Positions 9,982 to 18,368 are shown, counted from the stretch's first letter. The stretch is DNA of 18,475 nt from Apophysomyces variabilis (GCA_002749535.1 MZZL01000092.1:63456-81930); one strand, 5' to 3'. Translations and numbers: made by a program. The notes: generated by a model from the letters alone, not told the origin.

Positions 9982-10298
9982 TGTCGTAACACAAACTGTT
10001 CCACCAATCACGGTCAAGAGCTTAAGATGGTAATCTTCGGCCCTCTTCCAAAAATGTCATGAACTACAAGAAGTACTCTCGGTTATCGACTTTGATTTAA
10101 TGCTCTCAATTGGTTTCCTTTTGCATCCCATTGCCGACAAGGATTACATAATGTAGCTAGAATCAAAAGATATAAATATTAGACAGACAAGACAGAATAA
10201 ACGGCATCCTTTTATCTATCGTTTATTTTATTCATTGGACTCGTCGATCATCCTTGAAGATCTTGTGCGGACTATTTCAGATCGGGATTGACACGACA
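9982..10298 (+). repeat. LTR2, shared by both units (317 bp)
   Basis: By eye it is identical to LTR3. The TATAAATA box is at 10171-10178 and AATAAA at 10196-10201. It serves as 3' LTR of unit 1 and 5' LTR of unit 2. Confidence 0.96.
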
Positions 10299-10300
10299 TT

Positions 10301-10312
10301 TGGTAGCTGATG
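10301..10312 (+). promoter_or_regulatory. Primer-binding site of unit 2
   Basis: TGGTAGCTGATG lies 2 nt after LTR2, as in unit 1. Its final ATG opens a 12-codon upstream ORF that overlaps the gag start in another frame. Confidence 0.8.
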
Positions 10313-10322
10313 AAAAATTTTC

Positions 10323-13300
10323 ATGGAAGCAGAATTGCAAACTGTTAAGAATATATCGTTGCTTACTGAAGAAGACAAAAACCGCTTCGAAATCGAAGAA
10401 CGCGTACAAAGCCTTTTACCCTCGGAGCTTATCAAGGAATATCAAAAATATCGTTCGGTGAACCGTGTACCTGAAGAACTTCGTCTCAAATCATCTGCCA
10501 CTCGGGAACGTCACTGGACACAACTCGCATACAAGTTTGCGCTTAAATTCACAACTGCACAAGCACCACATCTGATCCACCTACTTCAAGATCCGCGCAC
10601 TGACAACCAAAGCTCTTCACAAAGTCAAGTAATGGAAGAAGCGTCAACAACTCTGGCTGGGATCCGTATTCCACCACCAGATAACTATCAAGGTGATCGC
10701 GTCGCAAGCACCATTGATAATTGGGTGATGGCTATGGAACGATATTTGAACTTGTATGACATGACCGAAGAACGTCGCCTTGCGGTTGCAGTAACCTTTC
10801 TCCGAGGTCGTGCTCTCACATGGTGGAACCGGTTGGTGATGGACTCTCGCGACCCAAAAACATGGACCAAATTCAAGGAGGAACTAGTCACCCAATTCCG
10901 ACCGGCATACTCGGTACAGACTGCCCGTCGCCGCCTTAGAGAATTACGCCAAGTTGGCTCAGTCAGTGATTACGTGGATGCCTTTCAGGATATTCTCTTG
11001 GAGCTACCATCTGTGACCGATGATGAAGCATTAGATCGATTCGTGTCGGGTTTGAAACCAGCAGTTTGTAGCCATGTTACAGAAAGAGATCCATTGGAGT
11101 GTGACGATGCCATCCGCATTGCTTTAGCATACGAGACTGGTCGCCGCGTTGGCTATGGAGGATCAACTGACTCGGGAAGAACTTCTGCGGAGACAAGGAA
11201 TGACGATGTAATGCCTATGGATCTAAGTGCCCTGGTTGCAGCCACGATACGGCAGTTGAATTTCTCAGGACAACGACAGGGATCAGCATTTCCAGGGGAC
11301 CAGAGGACAACATCATCAAGCATCACCTGTCATTGGTGTGGAAAACGGGGACATGTGCTAAAACGCTGCCGGGAACGTACTTGCACCTTCCGAGAAATGG
11401 ATATGCAGCGTCGTCAAAGACATCGACCTACGCAGGCTCAAGTCCATGCAACAATCGCGCAGGATGAAACTGCTGTCATAGAATGTGATGATAACAATAG
11501 ATCCAAAGAAATAAAAGATCAGCTTTTGTCCAACTATTCTGAGGATCGATCTATATCATCTATAAACACATCTATGATTTCGCCTGACTCCGGATTTTTT
11601 CAAGCAATGAATGCCACGGCCACCAACAATCTCCCCTTGTATCAGTTCACAGTGGCTGGAAAAAGCTTCCTAGCTCTTATTGATAGTGGTGCAAGCACCA
11701 ATTATATCAGTCCTCGAGTAGCTCCTTTTGCAAAGGTGTCAAGTTTGCCCACAACGCAATCGGTGGAAACCGCAAATGGTCAGCTTTCAAGTATTATTGG
11801 CAAGGCACTGCTCTCTGGTTTACTTGGCGGCTATCATACAACGTTTGAAGCGTTTGTGTTCGACTCAAAATTCGATGTAATCTTGGGTAACACCTGGCTC
11901 CAACAAGTGGCTCCTTTGCCAAACTGGGCGGAACGCACATGGACTATACGGGATGACCAGCAAACCTACGTACTCCACCCAGCCGGATCCACAAAGGGCT
12001 CCTCTGAAACAGCTCATCTACTTCTGTCCGCTAAGCAAGTCGAGAAAGTTCTACGGAAAGAGCAGGCCCAGTGTTTCTTGATACATCCGCAAGGGTTGAT
12101 GGATCAAAAGGACGTCGATGGTAACTGGATCAAGCCTCTTATGTCTGAATTCCCGGATGTGTTCTGCGAAGACGTTACAGGATTGCCTCCAGAACGTGAA
12201 GTTCAGCATGTAATCGAGACACACGGAGCTGCTCCCATCAATCGTCCACCATATAAGATGAGCCCACGCGAGTTGGATGAATTACAGCGACAATTGGCAG
12301 ACCTGTTAAAGAAGGGTCATATTCAACCAAGTTCGTCTCCATGGGGTGCACCGATCCTGTTCGTCAAGAAGAAAAACGGGGAGATGCGTATGTGCGTTGA
12401 TTATCGAGCACTGAACAAAGTTACCATACGGCAAAGTCACCCATTACCAAGAATTGACGAATGCCTTGACCGGCTCCAAGGTGCATGTTATTTCTCTTCA
12501 CTGGATCTCAAGTCTGGTTATCATCAAGTCAGAATACAGTCTAGTGATGTTCCGAAAACGGCGTTTAACACTCGCTACGGCCAATTTGAGTTCCTCGTAC
12601 TTCCATTTGGCCTCACCAATGCTCCGCCCACGTTTCAACGCTTGATGAACTCCGTTCTGCATGACTGTCTGGACAAGTTCGCCCTGGTCTACCTAGACGA
12701 TATCCTGGTTTTCAGCAAGACAAAAGAAGAACATGAGATCCATGTACGGCACGTGTTGAAGAAACTACAAGAAGCCAAGCTGATTGTGAACCAGAAGAAA
12801 TGTACCTTTGCCAAAACAGAATTGGATTTCTTGGGTTTCCAGGTGTCAAGTAAAGGGATCTTACCATCCCAACAAAAAGTCAAGACCATCCAGGAATGGC
12901 CGGTTCCCACAAATGTGCAAGAAGTGCGGCAATTTATCGGTCTAGCTCAACACTATAGACGATTTATTCCAGGGTTTGCTACTATTGCAACACCAATCAC
13001 TGATTTGACGAAGGGGACTGGTGCCAAGCAGAGACCCATTGAGTGGACCCAACAATGCCAGCACAGTTTCGACCTACTCAAAAGCAAGCTCATCCAAGCA
13101 CCGGTACTACAGACACCTAATATGTCAAAACCTTTCAGGATCGAAACAGATGCTTCTGACTATGGGATTGGTGCAGTTCTGTTGCAAACGGACAATGATG
13201 ACAATTGGCACCCGATCGCTTATGAATCAAAGAAGTTTTCCATGGCAGAACGCGCATATCCGGCTCAGGAGAGGGAATTGCTTGGTGTGCTCCACGCTCT

Positions 13301-14894
13301 ACGCACTTGGCGCTGTTTCATCGACTCTGCTGAACGAAATTACACAGTCTATGTGGATCACCTCTCCCTGCAATGGCTGCGCGACCAGAAAACCCCAACG
13401 CCTCGCTTGGTACGCTGGATCAACGAACTAGAATCGTACAACCCTGATATTCAGTACAAGCCCGGTGTGGAGAACACAGTGCCTGATGCCCTTTCCCGTG
13501 TCGATGGTGTGAACTGCGAGCCTGCCCTAGAAAGCATCGAACCGAAATACCTGTACACTGCCATTAGCATTGATGAAACTAAAGACCCGCTCAAGGACTG
13601 GCCGCGGTTTTATGTGCAAGATCCGGACACCTGGCCTACCATCATAAGGACCAAGCTGGAAAAGAATCAACAACACTTTGTTGTGCGAGACAAGACGATT
13701 TATTATCGGCCAAAACTGAACAGCACTCAAGAATATCGATACGTCCAGTTCTCACGGCGCGCTGATTTAGTGGAAGACTTTCACAAAGGTTTTGGTCATA
13801 CAGGAAGCAGTACATTGATTGACTTAATGAAGCGTCGTTGGTGGTGGCCTGATATGCAAAGCGACATCCAGAATTGGCTCAAGACGTGCCCTCAATGCCA
13901 GTTGTCTGCAAATGAAGACCGACTTCAGCACAAGGCTCCAATGCATTTACTGGACGTTCCTGCCGCCTTTTCCCGTTGGCACTTAGACTTCGTGGGTGAA
14001 CTACCAGAGACAGACAACGGCAATCGTTGGATCTTAGTTGCCGTGGATTACTCCACAAATTGGCCGATTGCCCGTGCGGTGCCTGAAGCAACTGGAGGAG
14101 AAATTGTCAAGTTCATATATGAAGAAATTGTACTCCGTTTTGGTTGCCCAGACGAAATCTTGACGGATCGCGGCGCAAATTTTATGTCGAAGGTTGTCGC
14201 ACACTACGTTCATTTGTTGAGGACAAACCACACTCTGACTTCCGCCTTCCACCCACGCACCAATGGGAAATGTGAAAGATTAAACCAAACGCTAAAGAAG
14301 ATGCTCAAGAAGTATGTAAACGGCGAAGTACACAACTGGGACAAGTATCTCAACACCGCTCTATGGGCTTGCCGAATACGTAAACATCGGACTACAGGCT
14401 TCAGTCCATTCTTTCTAACTTATGGCCGTGAACCGAAAATTCCTGGAGACGTCAGTAACCCTCTCATTCGTGTATCAGAACAAGAGCCTGCCCCTGAACT
14501 GCTTGCCGATGACGCATTGACGTATCTACGAAAACTAAGAGAAGCACGCACAACCGCTGAAATCCGGGTTCGAAGGAATGCTGAAGCGGATAAAAAACGC
14601 TGGGATACCGCCATGAAAACGGAGACGCAAATCTTCAATGTTGGTGACCTGGTACTGTTACGCCACGAAAGCAAAAAGGGACTAGAATTCTCTTGGATGG
14701 GACCATACACCGTCCTAAACCGCAACCTGGAATCCGACACATATCAATTACAAGAAGTACAAGGGAAGACTTACTCATCATGGGTCCACACCGATCGCCT
14801 TCGCCCTGCTACAGTTACAGACAAGACCGCCAACAAATTTTGGTATATTCCACGGATCTCTCGCGCACACAATGCATCCGACAACACAACCTGA
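10323..14894 (+). CDS. Gag-Pol polyprotein of Ty3/gypsy retrotransposon (intact, 1523 aa)
   Basis: A single frame encodes all proteins needed for reverse transcription and integration. Gag capsid homology spans about residues 125-230 (TIDNWVMAMERYLN, GRALTWWNRL). A CCHC zinc knuckle has C336, C339, H344 and C349. Retropepsin has D454-S-G-A. The reverse transcriptase spans about 655-830 with YLDD at 790-793. RNase H starts at TDASDYG (D943). The integrase zinc domain has H1154, H1159, C1189 and C1192; the catalytic triad is D1222, D1282 and E1318 (35 residues between the last two); the GPY module is at 1460-1462. No chromodomain follows; the C-terminus is short and polar. There is no frameshift or stop between gag and pol, so Gag excess, if needed, must come another way. 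The ATG 10323 is the first in this frame, 25 nt after LTR2. Intact motifs and identical flanking LTRs suggest a recent, possibly still competent copy. Confidence 0.97.
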   Translation: MEAELQTVKNISLLTEEDKNRFEIEERVQSLLPSELIKEYQKYRSVNRVPEELRLKSSATRERHWTQLAYKFALKFTTAQAPHLIHLLQDPRTDNQSSSQSQVMEEASTTLAGIRIPPPDNYQGDRVASTIDNWVMAMERYLNLYDMTEERRLAVAVTFLRGRALTWWNRLVMDSRDPKTWTKFKEELVTQFRPAYSVQTARRRLRELRQVGSVSDYVDAFQDILLELPSVTDDEALDRFVSGLKPAVCSHVTERDPLECDDAIRIALAYETGRRVGYGGSTDSGRTSAETRNDDVMPMDLSALVAATIRQLNFSGQRQGSAFPGDQRTTSSSITCHWCGKRGHVLKRCRERTCTFREMDMQRRQRHRPTQAQVHATIAQDETAVIECDDNNRSKEIKDQLLSNYSEDRSISSINTSMISPDSGFFQAMNATATNNLPLYQFTVAGKSFLALIDSGASTNYISPRVAPFAKVSSLPTTQSVETANGQLSSIIGKALLSGLLGGYHTTFEAFVFDSKFDVILGNTWLQQVAPLPNWAERTWTIRDDQQTYVLHPAGSTKGSSETAHLLLSAKQVEKVLRKEQAQCFLIHPQGLMDQKDVDGNWIKPLMSEFPDVFCEDVTGLPPEREVQHVIETHGAAPINRPPYKMSPRELDELQRQLADLLKKGHIQPSSSPWGAPILFVKKKNGEMRMCVDYRALNKVTIRQSHPLPRIDECLDRLQGACYFSSLDLKSGYHQVRIQSSDVPKTAFNTRYGQFEFLVLPFGLTNAPPTFQRLMNSVLHDCLDKFALVYLDDILVFSKTKEEHEIHVRHVLKKLQEAKLIVNQKKCTFAKTELDFLGFQVSSKGILPSQQKVKTIQEWPVPTNVQEVRQFIGLAQHYRRFIPGFATIATPITDLTKGTGAKQRPIEWTQQCQHSFDLLKSKLIQAPVLQTPNMSKPFRIETDASDYGIGAVLLQTDNDDNWHPIAYESKKFSMAERAYPAQERELLGVLHALRTWRCFIDSAERNYTVYVDHLSLQWLRDQKTPTPRLVRWINELESYNPDIQYKPGVENTVPDALSRVDGVNCEPALESIEPKYLYTAISIDETKDPLKDWPRFYVQDPDTWPTIIRTKLEKNQQHFVVRDKTIYYRPKLNSTQEYRYVQFSRRADLVEDFHKGFGHTGSSTLIDLMKRRWWWPDMQSDIQNWLKTCPQCQLSANEDRLQHKAPMHLLDVPAAFSRWHLDFVGELPETDNGNRWILVAVDYSTNWPIARAVPEATGGEIVKFIYEEIVLRFGCPDEILTDRGANFMSKVVAHYVHLLRTNHTLTSAFHPRTNGKCERLNQTLKKMLKKYVNGEVHNWDKYLNTALWACRIRKHRTTGFSPFFLTYGREPKIPGDVSNPLIRVSEQEPAPELLADDALTYLRKLREARTTAEIRVRRNAEADKKRWDTAMKTETQIFNVGDLVLLRHESKKGLEFSWMGPYTVLNRNLESDTYQLQEVQGKTYSSWVHTDRLRPATVTDKTANKFWYIPRISRAHNASDNTT

Positions 14895-15008
14895 ATTTTT
14901 TTTTTCTCTTTCCCTATTCCTGTGTTGTTTTACCTTGGTTATTTTTTCTTTCTTTCGTACATTACTACTGGTTGCTCGAGGTCGATCAACATTCTCGGGA
15001 GAGGATAT
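14895..15008 (+). other. 3' untranslated part and polypurine tract of unit 2
   Basis: A nine-T run follows the stop, then T-rich sequence and the polypurine tract GGGAGAGGA (14997-15005) three bases before LTR3. Confidence 0.8.
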
Positions 15009-15325
15009 TGTCGTAACACAAACTGTTCCACCAATCACGGTCAAGAGCTTAAGATGGTAATCTTCGGCCCTCTTCCAAAAATGTCATGAACTACAAGAAG
15101 TACTCTCGGTTATCGACTTTGATTTAATGCTCTCAATTGGTTTCCTTTTGCATCCCATTGCCGACAAGGATTACATAATGTAGCTAGAATCAAAAGATAT
15201 AAATATTAGACAGACAAGACAGAATAAACGGCATCCTTTTATCTATCGTTTATTTTATTCATTGGACTCGTCGATCATCCTTGAAGATCTTGTGCGGACT
15301 ATTTCAGATCGGGATTGACACGACA
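15009..15325 (+). repeat. LTR3 of the tandem array (317 bp)
   Basis: Identical by eye to LTR2 and followed by the right gttg duplication (15326-15329). The TATAAATA box starts at 15198. Confidence 0.96.
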
Positions 15326-15329
15326 GTTG
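15326..15329. repeat. Right target-site duplication (gttg)
   Basis: Matches 4952-4955; together they bracket the entire two-unit array. Confidence 0.7.
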
Positions 15330-15334
15330 TCATG

Positions 15335-15638
15335 TGTCGTTTTCATAAAGTTGATTCACAGCTACTGTTTTGGACGCGAGTTGCCAATCAAGCTGGAATA
15401 TAGAAATCGTAAAGGAACAGAAGTAAAAGATAAAAGTGTGTGAGGGAATTCGATGATATTTATTTTTTACAAACTATTCAAACTATTTATATATATGATA
15501 TTTCTATAATTTTCTATGAAGCTGAAGATGTGAGAAGTATCTAGGAACTTCTTGGAAACCAATCGCAACTTCAAGAACTTCTTGGAAGGCTTTAGCAAAA
15601 AGAGTCTTTGCGTTTATGCGCCAATTCCAGCTCTAACA
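15335..15638 (-). repeat. Probable solo LTR of an unrelated family (304 bp)
   Basis: The segment begins TGTCGTTTTCAT and ends CAGCTCTAACA on the plus strand and is flanked by catg at 15331-15334 and 15639-15642, a possible 4-bp target duplication. Minus orientation is preferred because that strand has TATAAATA (15491-15484) with AATAAA (15464-15459) 27 bp downstream, the same arrangement as in the other LTRs of the window. Nothing in it codes for protein. A short direct repeat (gaacttcttggaa, 15545 and 15575) lies inside. No second copy is in the window, so LTR status is inferred from ends, flanks and signals. Confidence 0.55.
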
Positions 15639-15652
15639 CATGTCTGCAAAAT

Positions 15653-15988
15653 TGTAGTAATACAAACATTTTGGTCAGATCAGCCTTAGTCCAAACAGCA
15701 AACATCTAACACATTGGTCTTCATCACAAAACAGCAACATCTCCAGGAAGACCATGCTCGGTGAAATATTACATAATTTCTTGTCCATTTATTTTACTTA
15801 TTTTGAATGCTCATCTGTCTTGGCATTGTTACAATTAGTTTTAGAAAAGATATAAATATCCATAGATTTGTTTGGCAATAAAGAATCATTTGTTTATTCT
15901 CTATCTCTTTTGTTACCCTTGATCCCCAGTGGGTTTAACCTTTGCCAGAAAGAAAACCAAGATCAGGAAGAAAATACTGCAGATAACA
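15653..15988 (+). repeat. 5' LTR of the relic (about 336 bp)
   Basis: The start TGTAGTAATACAAAC aligns with the start of the tandem-family LTR (TGTCGTAACACAAAC, 13 of 15). TATAAATA at 15851 and AATAAA at 15877 lie at nearly the same distances from both ends as in that family. The end GATAACA is 2 nt before the primer-binding site. TG...CA ends are kept. The left border is the less certain one. Confidence 0.65.
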
Positions 15989-15990
15989 AT

Positions 15991-16002
15991 TGGTAGCTGA
16001 TG
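15991..16002 (+). promoter_or_regulatory. Primer-binding site of the relic
   Basis: TGGTAGCTGATG is the same 12-mer as in the tandem family. Its ATG (16000-16002) is also the first codon of the relic's gag frame. Confidence 0.8.
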
Positions 16003-17516
16003 CAAGATCATATCCATAAAGAACAAATTGACAATTTAATACTGAGTACCATTGAAGTGTTTGAGAAACTAAGCATGTCAAGCCAACCTAGTATGGAAGA
16101 TATGATTACTCTGATGGCCCAAGCTTTCCAGAAGGCCATGCAGATGAATGACAAGACAACAGGCATGGTGACCAAGATGTATGCCCGCCAACCAAAAACT
16201 TACAGTGAAGAATGTAACGTGGCTGTCATTGATGGATGGTTGCAATCAGTGGAACGCTATACTGAATTTCTGGAAGCTGATTCAGACCAGCAAATGCATT
16301 ACACTATTACCCTTTTACAGGGAAGAGCTGACGTGTAGTGGCACAGACTTGAGCAGTTGGAAGAAGAACCAAGAATGTAGGAGTCCTTCAAGTGCTGTCT
16401 GAATGAAGAATTCCACCTGGTCTTCACTCTCTAAATGGCTTGTGACAAGATAGTGAAGTTATAGCAAACTGGTTCAATTGAAGTATATGTTGATGAATTC
16501 TAGAACATCCAGTTGAAGATCCCAAATATGACTGAAGAGAAGGCCATGGACCGTTTCATGCATGGACTGAAAAAAGAAGTCAGGGTCCATATGTTGATGT
16601 GAGAACCAGAGACCTTAGATAAAGCTATTTGTACTATGTTGGCATATGAGAGTAGAAGGCGCATAGGACAAATGGTTGTTACAAGCAATGTCTATTGGGA
16701 ATCTAGTTCCACCTCTCAAGCTGAACCAATAAATCTGGACGTTATTACAAATCAGTTGAGAAAGTCAAGCTCCAATGATTGCTGCACAGACCTGGTGTGT
16801 TACTAGTACAATAAAAAAGGCCATATTCATCGTGACTGCTGGTCCTGCCTTGTAAGAATCTGAGAAAAAATCAAGGAACTCAATGAAGAACATGACCAAA
16901 AACGTCAGGGTTTTCAGCCAGCACAGCTGTGAAGGGAGGTCAGCTGTGCATAATAGAAGAAAAATCCTCCCCTGAGGTGAGTACCAAAAAAGTACCAGAA
17001 AAGGAGCAAATCGAAGTTAATAAAGAGATGTCTTCTTCGTATATATCTGTTATCAATGATATGCTGCCTGAACATATCAAATTGGATCAAGAACATTTGA
17101 ATTCACTGAATTTGATCAAGCGTGGCAATCTACCTCTGTACACCATTAAATGCAATGGAAAAGAAGCCACGGCATTGCTAGACATGAATGCTGGGTCTTC
17201 TTACATTGTACCATAGTTAGTTTAAGGCCTTCTGGCGCACAAAGTACATGGTTGAGAGGTAGAAACAGTGGAAGGACATAGAATCAGAGTGAGTGCCAAG
17301 GTTTCTATAGAACTCTATATGGCAGGTAAATACCAACAACAATGGGATGCTTATATACTTGATATGAAATTTGACCTGATCCTTGGACAAGACTGGTTTA
17401 GACATACAAGACCTGAGCCTGACTGGGAATTGGATAGCTGGAAAATATGACATAAAGGATAGACATATATATTGCGACTAAAATATATACGTCAGGTTCC
17501 AGAACTTTCATACCTA
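16000..17516 (+). pseudogene. gag-protease pseudogene of the relic
   Basis: The frame from ATG 16000 is open for 112 codons, to TAG at 16336-16338, and then continues recognisably through about eight further stops to about 16930. Gag homology to the tandem family is clear: VIDGWLQSVERYTEFL, QGRADV, KAMDRFMHGLKKEV, AICTMLAYESRRRIG. A zinc knuckle near 16795-16840 is damaged, with two central positions now stop and Tyr in front of KKGHIHRDC. The frame then shifts. Open pieces at 16929-17216 and 17268-17450 carry a protease whose active site reads LLDMNAGSS instead of DSGA, and later FDLILGQDWF, matching FDVILGNTWL of the intact copy. Several stops align with Trp or Gln of the intact copy, as expected from G-to-A or C-to-T changes. 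It cannot be functional. Confidence 0.85.
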
Positions 17517-17559
17517 ATATCTGGTTGACAATTCCAGCGAACACTGCGGTTGAAGGGTG

Positions 17560-17627
17560 ATTCTACCACCTTTACACCACATGGTAGAATCTCTGGTTCC
17601 ACCCACTTTCCACCCAGGTGGTAGAAT
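17560..17627. repeat. Inverted repeat, 12-bp perfect arms
   Basis: ATTCTACCACCT (17560-17571) and AGGTGGTAGAAT (17616-17627) form a perfect 12-bp stem around 44 bp. The loop holds a third, partial copy (GGTAGAAT, 17583-17590). It lies just beyond the point where the retroelement relic ceases to be recognisable. Function unknown; it may be a small palindromic element or the edge of a MITE. Confidence 0.7.
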
Positions 17628-18011
17628 TTCTTATATTACCACATTTTTCTCTCCTCCCAAACGCTGTTACTGTAGCAGACATGCATACAAAATTAAGTTA
17701 CCACAGCAAAACTAGTGCATTCACATTTCCTAGGAACTGCATAATTATTTATATCACGCGCTTCTAACATGGTTTCTTTTTTTTTTACAGAGTTATCCGC
17801 GTTTTCCTTTTATTCATCCTTTTCTTTTGCAAACTTTTTCCTCTATACCATTTTTTGTTTCATAGTGTTTACCACTTCTTCATCAGAAAACTCACTTTGA
17901 AAACGTTGCTAGTATATGATCCTAATAATATACAACCTTGATCTAAAAGCATACCCTTTGCTGGTAAGCTTTTATCTTCATTTCATAGCATCTCATTCTT
18001 TTTTTCTTTTG
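17628..18011. other. AT- and T-rich stretch without recognised features
   Basis: I find no gene, tRNA B box or repeat match here. T-rich tracts occur near 17779 and 17999. Confidence 0.5.
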
Positions 18012-18016
18012 ATAGC
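18012..18016. repeat. Left target-site duplication of the solo LTR (atagc)
   Basis: atagc directly precedes the LTR and recurs at 18369-18373 directly after it. Confidence 0.9.
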
Positions 18017-18368
18017 TGTCATATCTGACATGATTACATCACTATATTCAGTGGATAAAACATCAGGTCTAGACTGTCAGTGAACATATCGGCTATAATG
18101 CCTGTATGGATCAGGTTACACTAACATCTTCATAATCTATTCATCTGTTGCTGGGACCCTAGCGGACACAGAATATCAAAAGACAGAAGATTAACGTGTC
18201 ATTACCGATCATACAGATTTTACAAAAGATATTAGTAACTACCCCAACCCGCTTTTACCCGCACGCGTTTCTAAAGATATTTAAAGAGAACAGTCATTCG
18301 TGAAATAAAGAACATCTTTTTTAGTCTCGCTTATTCTTAGCATCCTGTTATTTTCGTTTTATACGTCA
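18017..18368 (+). repeat. Family-1 solo LTR (352 bp)
   Basis: It starts TGTCATATCTGACA and ends ATACGTCA, is full length against 1989-2340 (inverted), and has a perfect 5-bp duplication on both sides. With no internal region attached, it is the product of recombination between the two LTRs of one insertion. A TATTTAAA box (18278-18285) precedes AATAAA (18304-18309) by 26 bp. Confidence 0.95.

Larger units (their letters stand above)
4956..15325 (+). mobile_element. Tandem Ty3/gypsy array: LTR-int1-LTR-int2-LTR
   Basis: Three 317-bp LTRs (4956-5272, 9982-10298, 15009-15325) alternate with two internal regions (5273-9981, 10299-15008) more than 99% identical by eye. The middle LTR is shared. 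The outer borders carry gttg (4952-4955 and 15326-15329), a 4-bp target duplication belonging to the whole array rather than to each unit. Domain order PR-RT-RH-IN in one Gag-Pol frame defines Ty3/gypsy. The second unit (9982-15325, 5344 bp) looks complete; the first is mutated. Confidence 0.95.
15653..17530 (+). mobile_element. Decayed Ty3/gypsy relic, distant relative of the tandem family
   Basis: It contains an LTR (15653-15988), a primer-binding site identical in 12 bases to that of the tandem family and likewise 2 nt from the LTR, gag, and protease. Recognisable sequence fades at about 17530, before RT. No 3' LTR is found, so the element is truncated. It is heavily mutated with many stops and at least one frame change. 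Confidence 0.8.

Noticed and set aside
9666..10033. ORFs spanning the end of pol and the 3' untranslated region (9666-9989, 9845-10033, 10017-9751; likewise 14693-15060)
   Set aside because: They are out of frame with integrase and run into T-rich sequence and the LTR. An env-like gene was considered, but no signal peptide plus ectodomain pattern is present.
4956..15008. Classic repeat-induced point mutation (RIP)
   Set aside because: Changes are sparse and mostly CpG, with few at CpA, so simple decay of methylated CpG fits better. Not excluded for the older relics.
15573..15585. Palindrome CAAGAAcTTCTTG as a heat-shock element
   Set aside because: The spacing between GAA and TTC does not fit a standard heat-shock element, and a single short palindrome in AT-rich DNA is weak evidence.
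15827..15988. A short 162-bp LTR starting at TGTTACAATTAG for the relic
   Set aside because: The ends TGTTA/TAACA match, but alignment of TGTAGTAATACAAAC and of the TATA position with the tandem family supports a start at 15653.
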